Origin: Podocnemis expansa
Taxonomy: Eukaryota; Chordata; Testudines; Podocnemididae
Direction: 5' to 3'
Length of the DNA stretch: 64,000 nucleotides
Assembly: GCA_007922195.1 (NCBI GenBank)
Contig: ML681998.1
Location: 20,380,262-20,444,261 of the forward strand
The first letter of the stretch is position 1; each line of letters opens with the position of its first letter. Below are positions 25,746-37,176 of this stretch, one piece after another. The position numbers were made by a program, and so were the translations under genes. The notes beneath the pieces are model-generated. The model saw only the letters and a list, made by a program, of their open reading frames with translations, ran no database searches and was not told where the DNA came from.

Positions 25746-26816
25746 TACCACTTCTTCCCCTTGTCCTATCATCTGGCGTTGGGTCATGCATTCATTATCT
25801 GTCCAAATCAGCACGAAGGCCCATCTGCTTACCATTTTCTTTGATACTATCAATCCATTGCTTCCTCAGTCTCTTTCTTACTACTGTCTCCTGCCACACT
25901 ACTTTAAAGTAGAAATACAGCACCAGTAGTAGAGAGAGACTATGATTTATGAGATTCTGTGGAACATCCACTTCTACAGGATGTTTCTTTTAGCGTTCTT
26001 ATGGCTATTTCTATGCATAGAGTATTCATCAATCAAGTTCAATTCATGTACATTCCCATTGTGTTACATTTGTCTAAAACTAGCAGATGAATGGAATTAT
26101 TGTACATATCAATATGGTTTGCTTCTTCAAAAATGCAAAATATTGCAAATTTAGGTATTCATGTGAATTCAGAACCTTTATTCTCCTAAAAGGAAACAAG
26201 GTATTAATCTTTTTAGCATTCTAGGAAATGTCACTGGTCTATGTGAAACAGAAATGTCAATAATGAAACAAGTAGATTTTGAAATAATTAAAAGATAAAC
26301 TATGTGGGCCAGGAAGATACCAACAAGCTGGTTAACCCATATTAAAGGGAATCCAACATCCAGCAATTAAATAAAGATTTGAAGTTTATAAAAATGCATG
26401 AAATAAGACTGCTCAATGAAACTAATTAACCAATTAATAGGAGGCAATAATGATCACCAAAGAAAGCAATATATGGGCAAAGAAATTATTTGTGCAACAT
26501 ACAATGAATTTTCAGCAAATGCTACTGATAACAGTGTACAATTCTTAGAATTAGGAAACATTCCAGAACTGATTAAGGATACAAATTTTAAACTGGTAGT
26601 GTCCAAAATATATTAAAAACATGCAGGAAATCAAGTGTTTGACTGATATTGTTTTGTACAATTGGAAACCTAGGATCTGTGATTCTACACCCTAATCATG
26701 ACCCATGTGTCATTTTGAAATCCTTATACATTTCATTCATGCTGTCATTACCCATGTTTGACTCAGATGAGTATATACTTATCATGCAGCTCCAGTCCAT
26801 TGTAGGTCACTTAAAA

Positions 26817-26922
26817 CAGTGGTTACCAATGACCAGTCCATGGACTAGTACCAGCCTCTGAGGTCTCCTTGACACAGTATAGGAAACCAGTCCATTTACC
26901 AGAAAAGGTAGAAAAAACACTG
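26817..26922. mobile_element. Short hAT-like MITE, 106 bp
   Basis: It begins CAGTGGTTACCAA and ends AAAACACTG. The terminal match is short, but flanks ACTTAAAA (26809-26816) and ACCTAGAA (26923-26930) match at 6 of 8 and have TA at the centre, like the other hATs here. Confidence 0.5.
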
Positions 26923-27639
26923 ACCTAGAAGACTTTTAGAAGTAAAGTCCCACAATGGTCTTTAGAATGGGCATACATTGATCTAAAGATGTAATGTGTG
27001 TAGTAACAACTCCACTGTATGGCCTGGTGAAAGGGTACCAAGAGAATGTAGTGAAAGTCAACACAGTATCAGTACCAGTGCAACTAAACAAATGGAAATC
27101 TCCCATGAGCTGATGACCTAAAGTGGAGAGGGACAATATTACATAGTAAATAATTGTACATATTTTTATTACACACAAATTAGGTGCATGGTCACAACTC
27201 CAAACTTTTGTTTTAAACACAAAGTACATATAATTATCAGGCACGCAACAGTCTCTCCTGTACCTGGATTTGCAGAGAGAGAGAGAAAAAAAAAATGGTT
27301 ACTTACCTTTAACAGGCATTCTTCTAGATGATCTGCTCATATGCATTCCTGTTATAGGGGTTCACGCACCATTGTGCATGGTCGCAGGAATATTTTTTTG
27401 CCCTTAGCTTGTCCCATAGAGCCAGTCCCATGTATATACCATGGTAAAACAGTGTCCCTGGGTCCTATGTCTCCAATCCCTTCTTTCCACTAACGCTGAA
27501 AAATGAGGATGGAGGGAGGGTGCAGAATGGATATGAGCAGCTTATCTCAAAGAACAGCTATTACAGGGAAGTAACTGCTCTTTTCTTCTTTAAGATGCTG
27601 CTCATAAGGTGACTCCCAAGCCTTACCTTGGCAGGAGAG

Positions 27640-28318
27640 CAGAGCTACAGTTGAGCTGCCCTCAGCATTACCCTGCTATAGGCTGCATCATTCCTTGCCT
27701 GTTGTACAATAGCATAATGGGATATGAAATTATGGACAAAAAACCAAGTGGTGGCTCTGTGCATTTCCTGGATTGTCACTTGGGCTAGGAAGGTTGTCAA
27801 GGAAGCTGGCGCTGTGGTTGAGTGTGCTGTTACAAGCCCAGGAAGTGATATATTGGCTTGATGGTAGCAGATCCTGATGCAGGCAGTGACTCAAGATGAT
27901 ATCAGCAAGCCCTTCATCCGGTATGCAATGGCCATGAAGAACCGCATTGATCTTTAGGAGTCATGTGGCACTTTAAGACTAACAGATTTATTTTTCGCAT
28001 TATATGAAAAATAAATCTGTTAGTCTTAAAGTGCCACATGACTCTTTTTCTTTTGGCTGGACTAGACTAACACAGCTATCCCTTTGGAAGTTGATCTTTA
28101 GAACAGTCTAGTTTGCTCATTGTAGAAAGCCAGGGCTCTTCTGACATACGGTGTGTTTCACTTTCATTCTGCCTCTGTTGAATGAGGTTTTGAAAGACAA
28201 CAAGGAGTTGTGTGGACAGGGAGAAAGATTATCTTGCTTACTATTATATGGGGACACACAACCTTAGGCAGGAAGGCCAGGTGCTGCCTCAGCTGCACCT
28301 TATTCTTATAAAAACACC
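27640..28318 (-). pseudogene. DIRS tyrosine recombinase, C-terminal half
   Basis: Continues the recombinase from 34722 after the inserted unit. Readable pieces in shifting frames include a 'LP.F' stretch after the insertion, then AHSTTAPASLTTFLAQVTIQEMHRAT-like text near 27760-27840 (the family's H-x-x-R-box region) and a QARNDAAYSRVML-like end near 27680-27720. The catalytic 'HSTR' Arg reads Thr here and stops are present. It is interrupted again by a short retroposon (27958-28090). Confidence 0.7.
27958..28090 (-). mobile_element. Fold-back short retroposon with perfect 39-bp arms
   Basis: Arms at 27958-27996 and 28006-28044 are perfect reverse complements of 39 bp separated by 9 nt. The head follows at 28045-28090 (complement of TTCCAAAGGGATAGCTGTG). 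An exact 11-bp direct repeat TTGATCTTTAG flanks the whole insertion (27947-27957 and 28091-28101). It is therefore one retroposition event of a hairpin molecule, inserted into the DIRS recombinase region. The arms have not diverged at all, which suggests it is young or corrected. Confidence 0.93.
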
Positions 28319-28599
28319 TGTGACAGAGTCAAGCCTGATGTCTATAAGAGACTAGTCCTATTGAAGAGGACGGGGTGGCGGATGGGCACAAGTCCACCCA
28401 CTTCTAAAACCCCTCCCCCAGCCTAAGGGGTAGTGGCACTGAAGCACTCTTCAACTAATTATGGGGAACAACTAATGAATAACAGGAATGGGTGTGATTC
28501 AGAAGGGGACACTGACCAGAGAACCCTGGACAGCGCCCAATGCTCCTGGAAGGTGTCTAGGGAGCCAGCAGATGCTGCCCAGAGGGAATCTGATGATGT

Positions 28600-31500
28600 G
28601 CATGAATGAGGGACCAGAAATAGGCCCCACAGTCACAGACCCCTTCCTCAGCTAATCTCCTGTCCCTGGTCTTATAGATGGCTACCTGTGTGTAAGCCAG
28701 GAGGAGGTTGGCAAGGAGGTCCTGCAACTTTGTGTGGCCATGGATGGGGAGTGCATAAATAAAAAAGTGAGGGAGAAAGAGCAGCCAGAACAATAAGAGG
28801 TTCTGCACACTCAAGGTATGTGTGCGCCAGGGTCTCCCTCACACCACAATAAGGCCAGTTGTTGAAGAGAGGGATGAACTGCACCCGGCACACATCCGTA
28901 CTCATGACTCTGTGCAGAAGCCATCAATTGATGTTCCTGGTGGGCCGTGGGATCAGTGTGGCATACAGACTGGCACACCAGAGGTCCTTGCCCTCCACTG
29001 GTGGAATTAGGTCCCGCCATTTTGTATCACAGTGGGACGCAAGGGCGAGGAAATGAATAGTATGCAGCACGATCGTGTACAGATTTTTATGGGGTGCAGT
29101 TCGGAAACAGGCCAGCTGCAAATCCAGCAGCTAGCTAGGGGTGTGGGGTGGGGGCAGCCAGGTAGGGGTCACAGGGCTGGGGCCAGATTAAAAGCTCTGG
29201 AGAGCTAGGACTGAGAGGGGGGTGAGGAGTACCCTCTCACAGGACCTGTTCAAGTTACGCTTCAGCAGCTGAAGGCAAGGTTACCTTCACCTTTTGGAGT
29301 AGGTGCCACGGGGCTCAAAGGGTGGAAAGCCCCATGTGCTGAGCTAGTACGTGGGGATCCATCCAGACCCCCCCGCCCCTGGGGCGTAGTCCAGGAGGTC
29401 TCCAACCCTGGTGATGCCTGCCAGGACCAACCTCCGCCTCACAGAGGGGGCCTCCACCACCTGCACACTAAGATAGGAGTTATGCAGCAGGGGCTCCACG
29501 AGGAGGTCCTCTCCCTCAGTGGGTCCAACTCACCTGGAGATTGAGATGAGCCTCCAGGTCTGGAGGAGGTCCTGGTAGAAGACTGGCAGCTCAGAGAGCT
29601 CTTGCGGAACACCTCTCAGCTGGAGATAAAAGTCACATTGGAGCCCTCAGTAGCAGCATAGGAAGGTGTGTGCCAAGTGGCTCCACACCAGACTATCTGC
29701 ACCATAAAGGAGTCTCTGCAGGGCCTAGAGGCAGAAGGCATGGACCTGGCTTTAAATACAGCACAGGCCCTGCCCTCCCTCCTCAAAGGAAAGACTCAGG
29801 ATCCCTGCAGAGACCCAGTGCAGTCCTGGCCAAAAGAACTCCAGAACTGTCTTCTGGAGGTTAGCCAGGAAACTTGGGGGCAGGGGCAGGGTGTTGAGTC
29901 AGTGCCAGATCATGGACGGCATGAGCTGGTTGATGACCAGTGCCCGCCCCTGAAGGGAGAGGCACTGAAGCAATCCCATCCCCCTCCGCAGGTGATCAAT
30001 GACCCTGCCCTCTAAATCATGCCACTTCTCATCTAGGGAGGGATGGGTGGCAGAAAGGTAAATGCCCAGATAGAGCAGCAGACCTGCGCTCCAGTGGATG
30101 GCCTGAAGCATGGGTGGCTGGGAGCTCGCTGTCCACCTTGCCCTACCACCAAGCCAGAGCTTGAGACTCAGTTGACCCTGGCGGAGGAGGCTGCCAAACA
30201 GATGGCCAGGCAAGCCTCCAACTGCACCAGGTCTCCTGGGTCCTGGACCACGTAGCCAGTGCATGCTGATGAGACCAGCCTCAGCTCTGGCTCACAGAGC
30301 ACCAACCCCGTTAACCTCTGATGCAGGAGACAAAGGAAGGGCTCTATGGCCAGAGTGTACATCTGGCCTGACAGTGGACAACCTCGATGCACTCCTCACC
30401 CAAAGCTGACTGATTCAGTCAGGGTCCAGTTGAGCTTAACCAGATATTCTGCAAAAGCATACAGCACCCTGAGAAACCTGACAAAGCAGGGCCTGAAGCC
30501 AAATGCCTGCAGAGTGCCCAGGAGATACCCGTGGTCCATCCTGTCAAACGTCTTGTCCTTGTCCAGGGCCAGGAGGGTGAATGACAGACCGTCCCTGCAC
30601 CTGAGCTCCAAGAGATCCCAGACCAAATAGATATTGTAAAAGATGGACCAGCTCGGGACAGTGTAGGTCTGGTCAGGATGGAGAGTGCCCTACAACATGG
30701 ACCTTAGCTGCAGCGAGATGGCCTTGGCTACTATTTTATAGTCCACGCTGAGGAGCAAGATGGGATGCCAATTCTGGAGATCACAGAGGTCCCCCCTCTT
30801 AGGCAGTAGTGCCAGCACTGATCACAGAGAAGAAAGGGGGAGCACTCCGCTTTTCTTGGACTTGGCCCAGACAATGGCTAGACAGGCATTGGCTTCAGTC
30901 AGATCCAGGGAGAAAAGACTGGAGAGGGCCCTGGCTCTTCCACACATCTGCTCTAGAACAGTGAGGGGGGGTGCCATCCTCCAGCAAGTGGCAGGCGATG
31001 TGCTTTTTGGACCCCCTCCCTTCCTCCATGGCATAGAAGAAGCAGGAGCTGCAATCCATCCCCAGAAGAAAACAGATGTGGGATCAAACAAAGGCTCCCT
31101 GGGCCCGAAGGTTCCTGAAGGTCTGGGAGCTCCTCCTGCTTCTCCTGGTGTGCCCTACAGAGGGATGGATCCTCAGGGCTGGCAGCCAGATGCCTTTCCA
31201 GCTCTAAGACCTCTAGTTCCAGCTGCTCTATCACCACATCCCTCCACCAGCTGACCCCCCAAGGGTAGTCACAGCAGATGAGCTGGACACGCACTTTCCC
31301 CATGTCCCACCAATGCTGCACTGAGGAAAAGGTGGCCGTCTGCCCCTGCCAGGCCAGCCAGAACTCCCAGAAGGACGTCATGAAGCCCACATCCTCCAGC
31401 AGGCTATTATTAAAATGCCAGTAGGCTGGCCCTAGCCTCTCCACAGAGAGATAGGCTGTCACGGTCACCAAATGGTGATCCGAGAAGGGGGCTGGCCAAA

Positions 31501-32010
31501 CACTGGAGGAGTGGGCCTGTGTGAGATGACATCAAGACAGGTAAATGTGGTCTAACCAGGAGTGGCGCAACTGATACTCCCCCCCAACCCCCTCCCCGAG
31601 AAATGTAAAGGTGACCTCGTCATCTGGGTGGTGGTCATGCCAGACATCCACCAGGGAGTGATGGTCTATTATCTCCCTGAGGACGTCCATGGTGGCAAAA
31701 TCCCTGCCAAGGACCAGACACTCCTGAGGATCCACAGTGCTGAGGAAGGCAGCCGCTTTCCTGAAAAAGTGCACCTGCTCCAGGCCCAATGTCAGGGCAT
31801 AGATGTTGACCAGATTCAATGCCAGCCCCTCCATGCGGACCCGGAGGTGCAGCAGGCACCCTGGCATAACCTCGGTGATCCCCAGCACCTCGCGCTGTAG
31901 GTTGGGGGAGAACAGGGTGGTCACTCAGCCTTGAAAGGCTGAGGTGGTTTAGGTACACCCTGTTCCCCCACTCTAGCTGCCAGCTGGCCTCGGTGGCTGG
32001 ATTCATATGG
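28600..32010 (-). pseudogene. TX1-like ORF2 (EN-RT), broken in many frames
   Basis: Endonuclease (31462-31930): LRVRMEGLALNLVNIYALT and CLVLGRDFAT, where the family GDFN reads RDFA, then DVWHDHHPDDEVTFTF, WLDHIYLS and SDHHLVTVT (about 31465-31485). Reverse transcriptase: motif A as ALDKDKTFDRMDHGYLLG (about 30540-30590), HRGCPLSGQMYTLAIEPF (about 30335-30390). The YADD box expected near 30260 is gone and reads ACTGYV. A segment LLYLGIYLSATHPS is near 30040-30080, and YCGVRETLAHTYLEC (about 28810-28860) is the C-terminal zinc-knuckle, with its first Cys replaced by Trp. Both catalytic activities are lost. Confidence 0.8.
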
Positions 32011-32099
32011 ATCTCCTACAGGAAAACCACAGAGTACCCCCCCTCCCGAAGGAAGGAGAGCACCTGGGTCCTGCAGAGACCCATCCTACAGCCCCTGGC

Positions 32100-34250
32100 A
32101 TTCAAGGTAGTGAAGATGATAGGGGCCATATGGAGGTCTCATGGGAGTCACAGAAACTGCGGGCCCTCTGGTAGGCTGTGGCATCCCACCTCCTGGTCTC
32201 TTTCCCCTCCTTCAGTATGGCCTTCATGGCCTGCAGGACGAGATGGAAATTCCTCCAATGCTGCAGGGTGAGCTGCGCCTGATTCATGGCCCCATGAGTG
32301 TCAGGCAGGAACACAAGCAGCTCCTCCCCTTGGAGACTACCACAATGGCTGTGGGCCCTGCCACCCTCACCATCACCCACATGTAGGTTTCCATATGGGG
32401 CGAGGCAGCTGCCTGGAGGCAACAGAAGTCATGCCTCCTGGTCAAGGTGGGAAAGGGGCCCTAGCCCCTCAAGATGGTATTCGATGTGGTTGCACGGGCT
32501 GATGGAGTAGTGGCAGCTGCCTGGGCATACAATCTGGGGGCAGAGACACCCCCGAACTGGTGGAGGGAATGGCAGGGGAAGAAGGGGCTGTGGCCAATGG
32601 TGAGGCCATGGGAGCAACAGGGCTCTTACTTGCCTTTTTCCCTTTGCTCTTTTTACCAACTGAGGATCTTATGGCAGCAGTAGTGGAGGCCCCTCCTGTG
32701 CCCACTGCTACAGGCTCCTCAGTGGGGGTGCCAGAAGTGGTAGGGTCACAAGTGGTGGTCAAGGGGACAGCCATAGGGATGGACTGGGAAGCAGGCTGAG
32801 GGAGAGGAGCCAGAGATTCTGGGGAGGTATTCATGTTTAGGGGGGGATCGGTAGATATTGGGGATTGGGATTGGGCAGGGGCAGAGGAGAGGATAAGGGG
32901 AGACCACTCCTCCCACTTGACTGTGGGTAGGGGAGGAGGGTATAACTGTTGGGGGGAACTAGGAAGGGAAAGCTAGGTTGGCAGACCACTCCTCCCCACT
33001 AGGTTGTAGGCAGGGGAGGGCACCAGGAAGAGAGGGATACAGGGACCTTATATGTGGTGGAAGGGGTACCAGCTCCTCTGGCTGCACTACATAGAGAAGG
33101 GGGATCACAATGACATCAAAGGTTGTGGTGATAAGGGATATAACAGAAAACCAGGGATTTATGGGGCTCATAGCTGTTGTTGAGCATGGGCACATTAGGA
33201 GGACAGGGAGGGGCAGGATAGGGGCAACCAGGCAAATGGGGGGCAATGAAAATAATGGTAGCCAGGGGTGGGGCGGGGTGGGACAGGGAAGTAAGGAAGG
33301 CTGAGGGGCAGGGACACAGTAGAGAACTCAAATACTGGAGGGGTGGGGTGGGGACCCAAAACACACATTGGGGACTAGGGTGGGGCAATAAACTAAATAA
33401 ACCCAAAAGGGAAAGGCTGGGCAAAAAGGGGGAATGGGATGGGCTGCAAAGTGTTGGGGAGGTGGACCCTGAAGAAGGAGGGGGGTAGGGCAGGTGCACT
33501 GAACTAGCCAGAGGGCAAAAAGAGGATTGGCGGGTGGGGGGGGGGCTCTGGCCAAATGGGGATTAGGGTGGGAGGAAAGACCAGGTAATGGGAGGAAGAG
33601 GGATGTGCGCCCAGGAGTCTTAAGAGTCATTGCTGCTGGGACAGTCCCAGGTGGAAGGAGCAAGCTGTAGGCTTTCAAGCAAGGAAGCGAAGCAGGTAGT
33701 AGCTGGTGGGTGGTAAAGGCATGGCAACAGCAAAAATAGCATTGCTGGTGGTGCAGTGGGAGTAGATGGAGCTGGTGAGGAGGACTCCACATAACCCCCT
33801 CCCCCCTGCAACAACAATAATAGTTACCCCACCACCAGAGGAGTAGTGATGGCACAATCATTGTAAGTCCAAAACAAGCCACCCCTCCACACCTCTCAAT
33901 AGTACTTGAGCTGTCCCCCCAACAGAAGCAGCAGCAGCAACAGCAGCAGAAGCAGTCCCTTCTCTTTCCTCACTTGTGGTGGTGACAGGTTCAAACAGCA
34001 AGCTCCAAGGGCAGTGGTGAAGACAGCAGCTGCAAGGTCCAGCTAGCCTGGAGGATCTTCTGCAGGTGTTATAGCAGCAATGATGGGAAGACCTCCAAGC
34101 ACTCCCTCCCCCCCCCGGGCAGGGAATGAGAGGGAGGTGTACCAGTAGGGTCCTCTTTCGGCAGGTGCAGGCTCCAGCAGGATCTGTACCCTGAAGAATC
34201 TCCCCCAAATTAGGAGAGGTGAAGAGAACAGGGAGAACAGCCACAGGCAA
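32100..34250 (-). pseudogene. TX1-like ORF1 region, low-complexity
   Basis: Minus-strand reading gives Pro/Ser/Thr/Ala-rich text and a basic patch (SVGKKSKGKKASKSP at about 32630-32690), in the position and composition of ORF1 of this LINE class. It is too degraded to name domains. The dense overlapping ORFs on both strands here come from GC-rich repetitive composition and are not genes. Confidence 0.45.
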
Positions 34251-34725
34251 CGCCCTCTTTCCTGGGTGAGCAGGGAGGGGCTACTCTCAGCCAATTAAGG
34301 CACCTGACTCCACTTTAGGAGCCTGGAGTCAGTTGGAGCATCTGACTTCAATTAAGGGGTAGAAGATAAAAAGCCTCTATTGAAGCTAGTCAGATAGAGA
34401 GTTTGTTGTGGTGTTTGGAGAAGGATCTAGGAGTGGAGTGGGTGGTTAGAGCAGAGCAGAGCAGAGCGCTAATCTGGATGAAGCTGATTAGTAGCTGTTG
34501 CTATCAGCACCTGAGAGATACAGGTAGGTAGGACATGCTTGCCCAGAAGGGCCTTAGGCCCCAGGCCCAGCAGCCTGGGGGCAGGGAAGCCCAACACCAA
34601 GGCAGGAGGAACTGGAGAAACTAACTTTTGAGGGTTTGGCAGAGGGAAAGCTGGACTCCAGCTGGCTGCCAAGACCTGAAATGCAGGACCCACAGTGACT
34701 GGGCTTCCCCAGTTTGTCACACACC

Positions 34726-35180
34726 CTATGTTGGGCCTGAGGTCAAAATCCTTATCTTAGATACCCTTTTGGCTGAGATGATGGTCACCAAGAAAGATAC
34801 CTTCTAGGAGAGTACTAATAATGGGAATGAAGGCAGTGGCTCAAACAGAGGCCCTGTCAGTCTGGTAAGGAGTAGGTTGAGGTCCCACTACAGGACTGGG
34901 TCACAAACCTGTGGGACCCTCTCCATCCCATTCAGGAATCTGGAGGCCACTGGGTAGGAGAATACTGATGGCTCCCTCAACCTCCACAGGTTGATGGAAG
35001 GCCAAGATGATTGCCAGGTAGACCTTCAGCGATACTAGTGCTAAACCCTGTTGTCTAAAGTATAATAGGTGTTCAAGGATGACTTGTATGAAGATCCCAG
35101 CATGATACCCTGGACCTGTGCCCAGATGGTAAATCTCTTCCATTTGGCCCCATCTATGACCTATATGGAATGTTTTCGGC
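34726..35180 (-). pseudogene. DIRS tyrosine recombinase, N-terminal half
   Basis: Minus-strand text contains HLLYFRQQGLALVSLKVYLA and ILAFHQPVEVEGA (35143 downward), the SAM-like core-binding domain of DIRS recombinases. The next frame holds a WDLN..LTRLTGPLFEPL-like stretch and a TIISAKRVSKI-like stretch just before 34726; the latter is where the family has TSARRVSE with the first catalytic Arg. The gene is cut there by the TGTGACA unit and continues at 28318. The conserved box with the catalytic Arg sits about 50 bp from the insertion. Confidence 0.78.
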
Positions 35181-35379
35181 TGACCAGCAGAATGTGTTGA
35201 ACCTGGGCCAAACAGTTCTCCTCTGCATAGTCAGCCATGTAGATTCCAGGCCATCAGATGTAGGCAATCCAGTTCTGGGTGCAGGAGCTGGCCACCATCC
35301 TGAGTTGGAAGGTCCCATCACCTTGGTAGTTCCCCTGGAGGGGCTTTCAATAGGTCACAGCAAACTGCACCAGTGTTGG

Positions 35380-36870
35380 CACGGCCATGCTGGGGTGATC
35401 AAGATGATATTTACCTTGCCCCATTTGATCTTCAGTAATACTGTATCAGGAGAATTGATGGGAAGGCATACATGAGAGGACCTGACCACCTCAACAGGGA
35501 AGTGTCCAATAGAGTCCTCCTTTCCACCTTGTAGATAGCAAAACAGTCTGTACTTGCAAAGAGGTCCATGTGGAGATGATCCTAGTGGCAGAATTGAAGA
35601 AGTCATATCTAGATGCAGTAACCACTCATGCTGTGGTAAAAATTGTCTGCTGAGTTGATCCACTTGGTTGTTTTTTTTTCCTGGTAGATGAGAAGCTGCT
35701 AAATGAAAATGGTACTTTATCACCAGTTCCCACAGGAGATTGGCTTCCTCACACAGGGCTAAGGAGCAAGATCCAACCCAACAGTTGATATAGTACATCG
35801 CAGCTGTATTGTCTGTCAGGATCTGAACAACCTTGTCCTTTATCAGGTCAAGGAAGACCTTGCATGCTAGGCAGACTATCCTCACCTCCTTGATGTTGAT
35901 GTAGAGGGTAATGTCCTCCCTGGACCACATCCCCCAACCAGACCACTCTGTGTCTGAGATCAAGGTAATCGATGGTGTCTGTTCCTTGAACAGAACCCCT
36001 CTGAGGGTTGTTTAGAGTTTCTGCCGCAAGACTAATGCTATCAGAATCCCATGGGTGATTGTGATCACCTTCTCTAACAAGAGTCTCTGTGGGCGATAAA
36101 TTGATGCTAGCCAGACCTGAAGAGGTCTGAGGTTTGAATGAACTAGCCTTACCATGTACATGAAGCTTCCCTGTGGCCTAGTAGCTGGATGCAGTTTTTG
36201 ACTGTTGTTGTGAGGTACTGTTGCAGGTTGGCACTAATGTCTGGGATTGCTTCAAACCTGGCTCTCAGGAGGAAGGCCCAGGCTCTAGTTGAGTCTAGAA
36301 AGGTGCTGATAAATGTTATTCTTTGGACCGGCTGTAACTTAGATATTTCCATGTTTAACAAGAGGCCCAGATGACTGCACATGAAACAAGTGAGTCAGAC
36401 ATTGTGTTCAACCTGCTGGCATGATCTGCCTCTGATAAGCCAGTCTTCCAGATAAGGGAAGATCTGTAAACCCTTTCATCATAGTATGCAGCCATGGCTG
36501 ATGCACATTTAGTGAAAACACTTGGAGCTAGGGAAAGGCCAAAGGGGAGGTCTGTAAATTGGTAATGAGCTTCTCCTATCATGAAACAGAGCTACTTTCT
36601 ATGGGATACAGAGATTGAAATATGGAAATATGCCTCCTTCAAATCAAGGGTGGCAAACCAGGCCACAGGATCTAGATAAGGGATTATATGGGCCAAGGAA
36701 ACCATAGAAAATATCAGCTTTCCTAGGAATCTATTCAGTTGACACAGGCCTAAAATGGGCCTCAGACCACTGTTGGCTTTGGGGATAAGGAAGCATCTGG
36801 AATAGAAACCTTGGCCTCTCCCATCAGTCCCAGTCTGAAAAGAGAGAGTACCTCATATACCAGTAGTTGC
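35380..36870 (-). pseudogene. DIRS reverse transcriptase and RNase H
   Basis: The reverse transcriptase starts near 36800 with a text equivalent to 'F.IPKANSGLRPIL.L..LNRFL', then ATLDLKEAYFHISI-like (about 36595-36640), HYQFTDLPFGLSLAPSVFTK (about 36510-36570). The catalytic YLDD reads YLED (about 36440-36455), and GLLLNMEISKLQPVQRITFI continues at 36300-36370. RNase H follows: SGWGMWSREDITLYINIKEV, QILTDNTAAMYYIN and HLAASHLPGKKNNQVDQLSR between 35963 and 35640. The order RT-RNase H-recombinase without protease or integrase is diagnostic of DIRS. Frameshifts separate the pieces. Confidence 0.85.
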
Positions 36871-37176
36871 TCATGAGATGGGTCCCTGAAGGAGGACAAG
36901 GGGAGGATGGAGTGCTGGGAGGTCTTGAAGAAAACTGAAGGGCATAGCCAAATGAAATTATATCAAGGATTCAATGGTCCAGTGTGATTGTGGACCATTG
37001 CTCCTGGAAACCTGATAGGTGGCCTAGGAAGAGGTGGAGATCCTACACTGGGGCTGGTGCACTGACCTAGGGCATTCCATCAAAACTGCTGCCTCGGGTT
37101 GCCCAAGCATGAGGAAGAACCTGGGTTGACCCCCCCCCCCAGTAATCTAGCCTTATCTCTATTTCTCTGTTTACAG

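Larger units (their letters stand above)
28560..34255 (-). mobile_element. TX1-like (L1-clade) LINE, decayed
   Basis: Minus-strand order: low-complexity Pro/Ser/Thr-rich ORF1-like region, apurinic endonuclease, reverse transcriptase, cysteine-rich C-terminus. This is the domain order of the long ORF2 found in turtle genomes under the name of the Xenopus TX1 149-kDa protein. GC-rich and G-skewed on the plus strand between about 32400 and 34200. No frame is intact. No target duplication separate from that of the enclosing TGTGACA unit was found. Confidence 0.75.
28319..34721 (-). mobile_element. TGTGACA...TGTCACA element carrying a TX1-like LINE
   Basis: A 6.4-kb insertion in the DIRS recombinase gene. 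The ends are TGTGACA (28319-28325) and TGTCACA (34715-34721), and CACC flanks both sides (28315-28318 and 34722-34725); ACACC if the end is shifted one base. The right arm (about 34255-34721) contains repeated TTAATTGG-type words on the minus strand, a TTTTTATC box and GGTCCTGC. It matches my memory of a common chelonian dispersed repeat that begins TGTGACA and ends TGTCACA by itself. TG...CA ends with a 4-5 bp duplication would fit an LTR-type element. The interior from about 28550 to 34255 is LINE. Confidence 0.6.

Noticed and set aside
30346..32386. Plus-strand frames of up to 164 codons
   Set aside because: They are antisense to the TX1-like ORF2 remnant, which is readable on the minus strand with EN and RT motifs.
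32429..34294. Long Pro/Ser-rich frames on both strands
   Set aside because: They belong to the decayed ORF1 region of the TX1-like LINE and to GC-rich composition; no host protein motif is seen.
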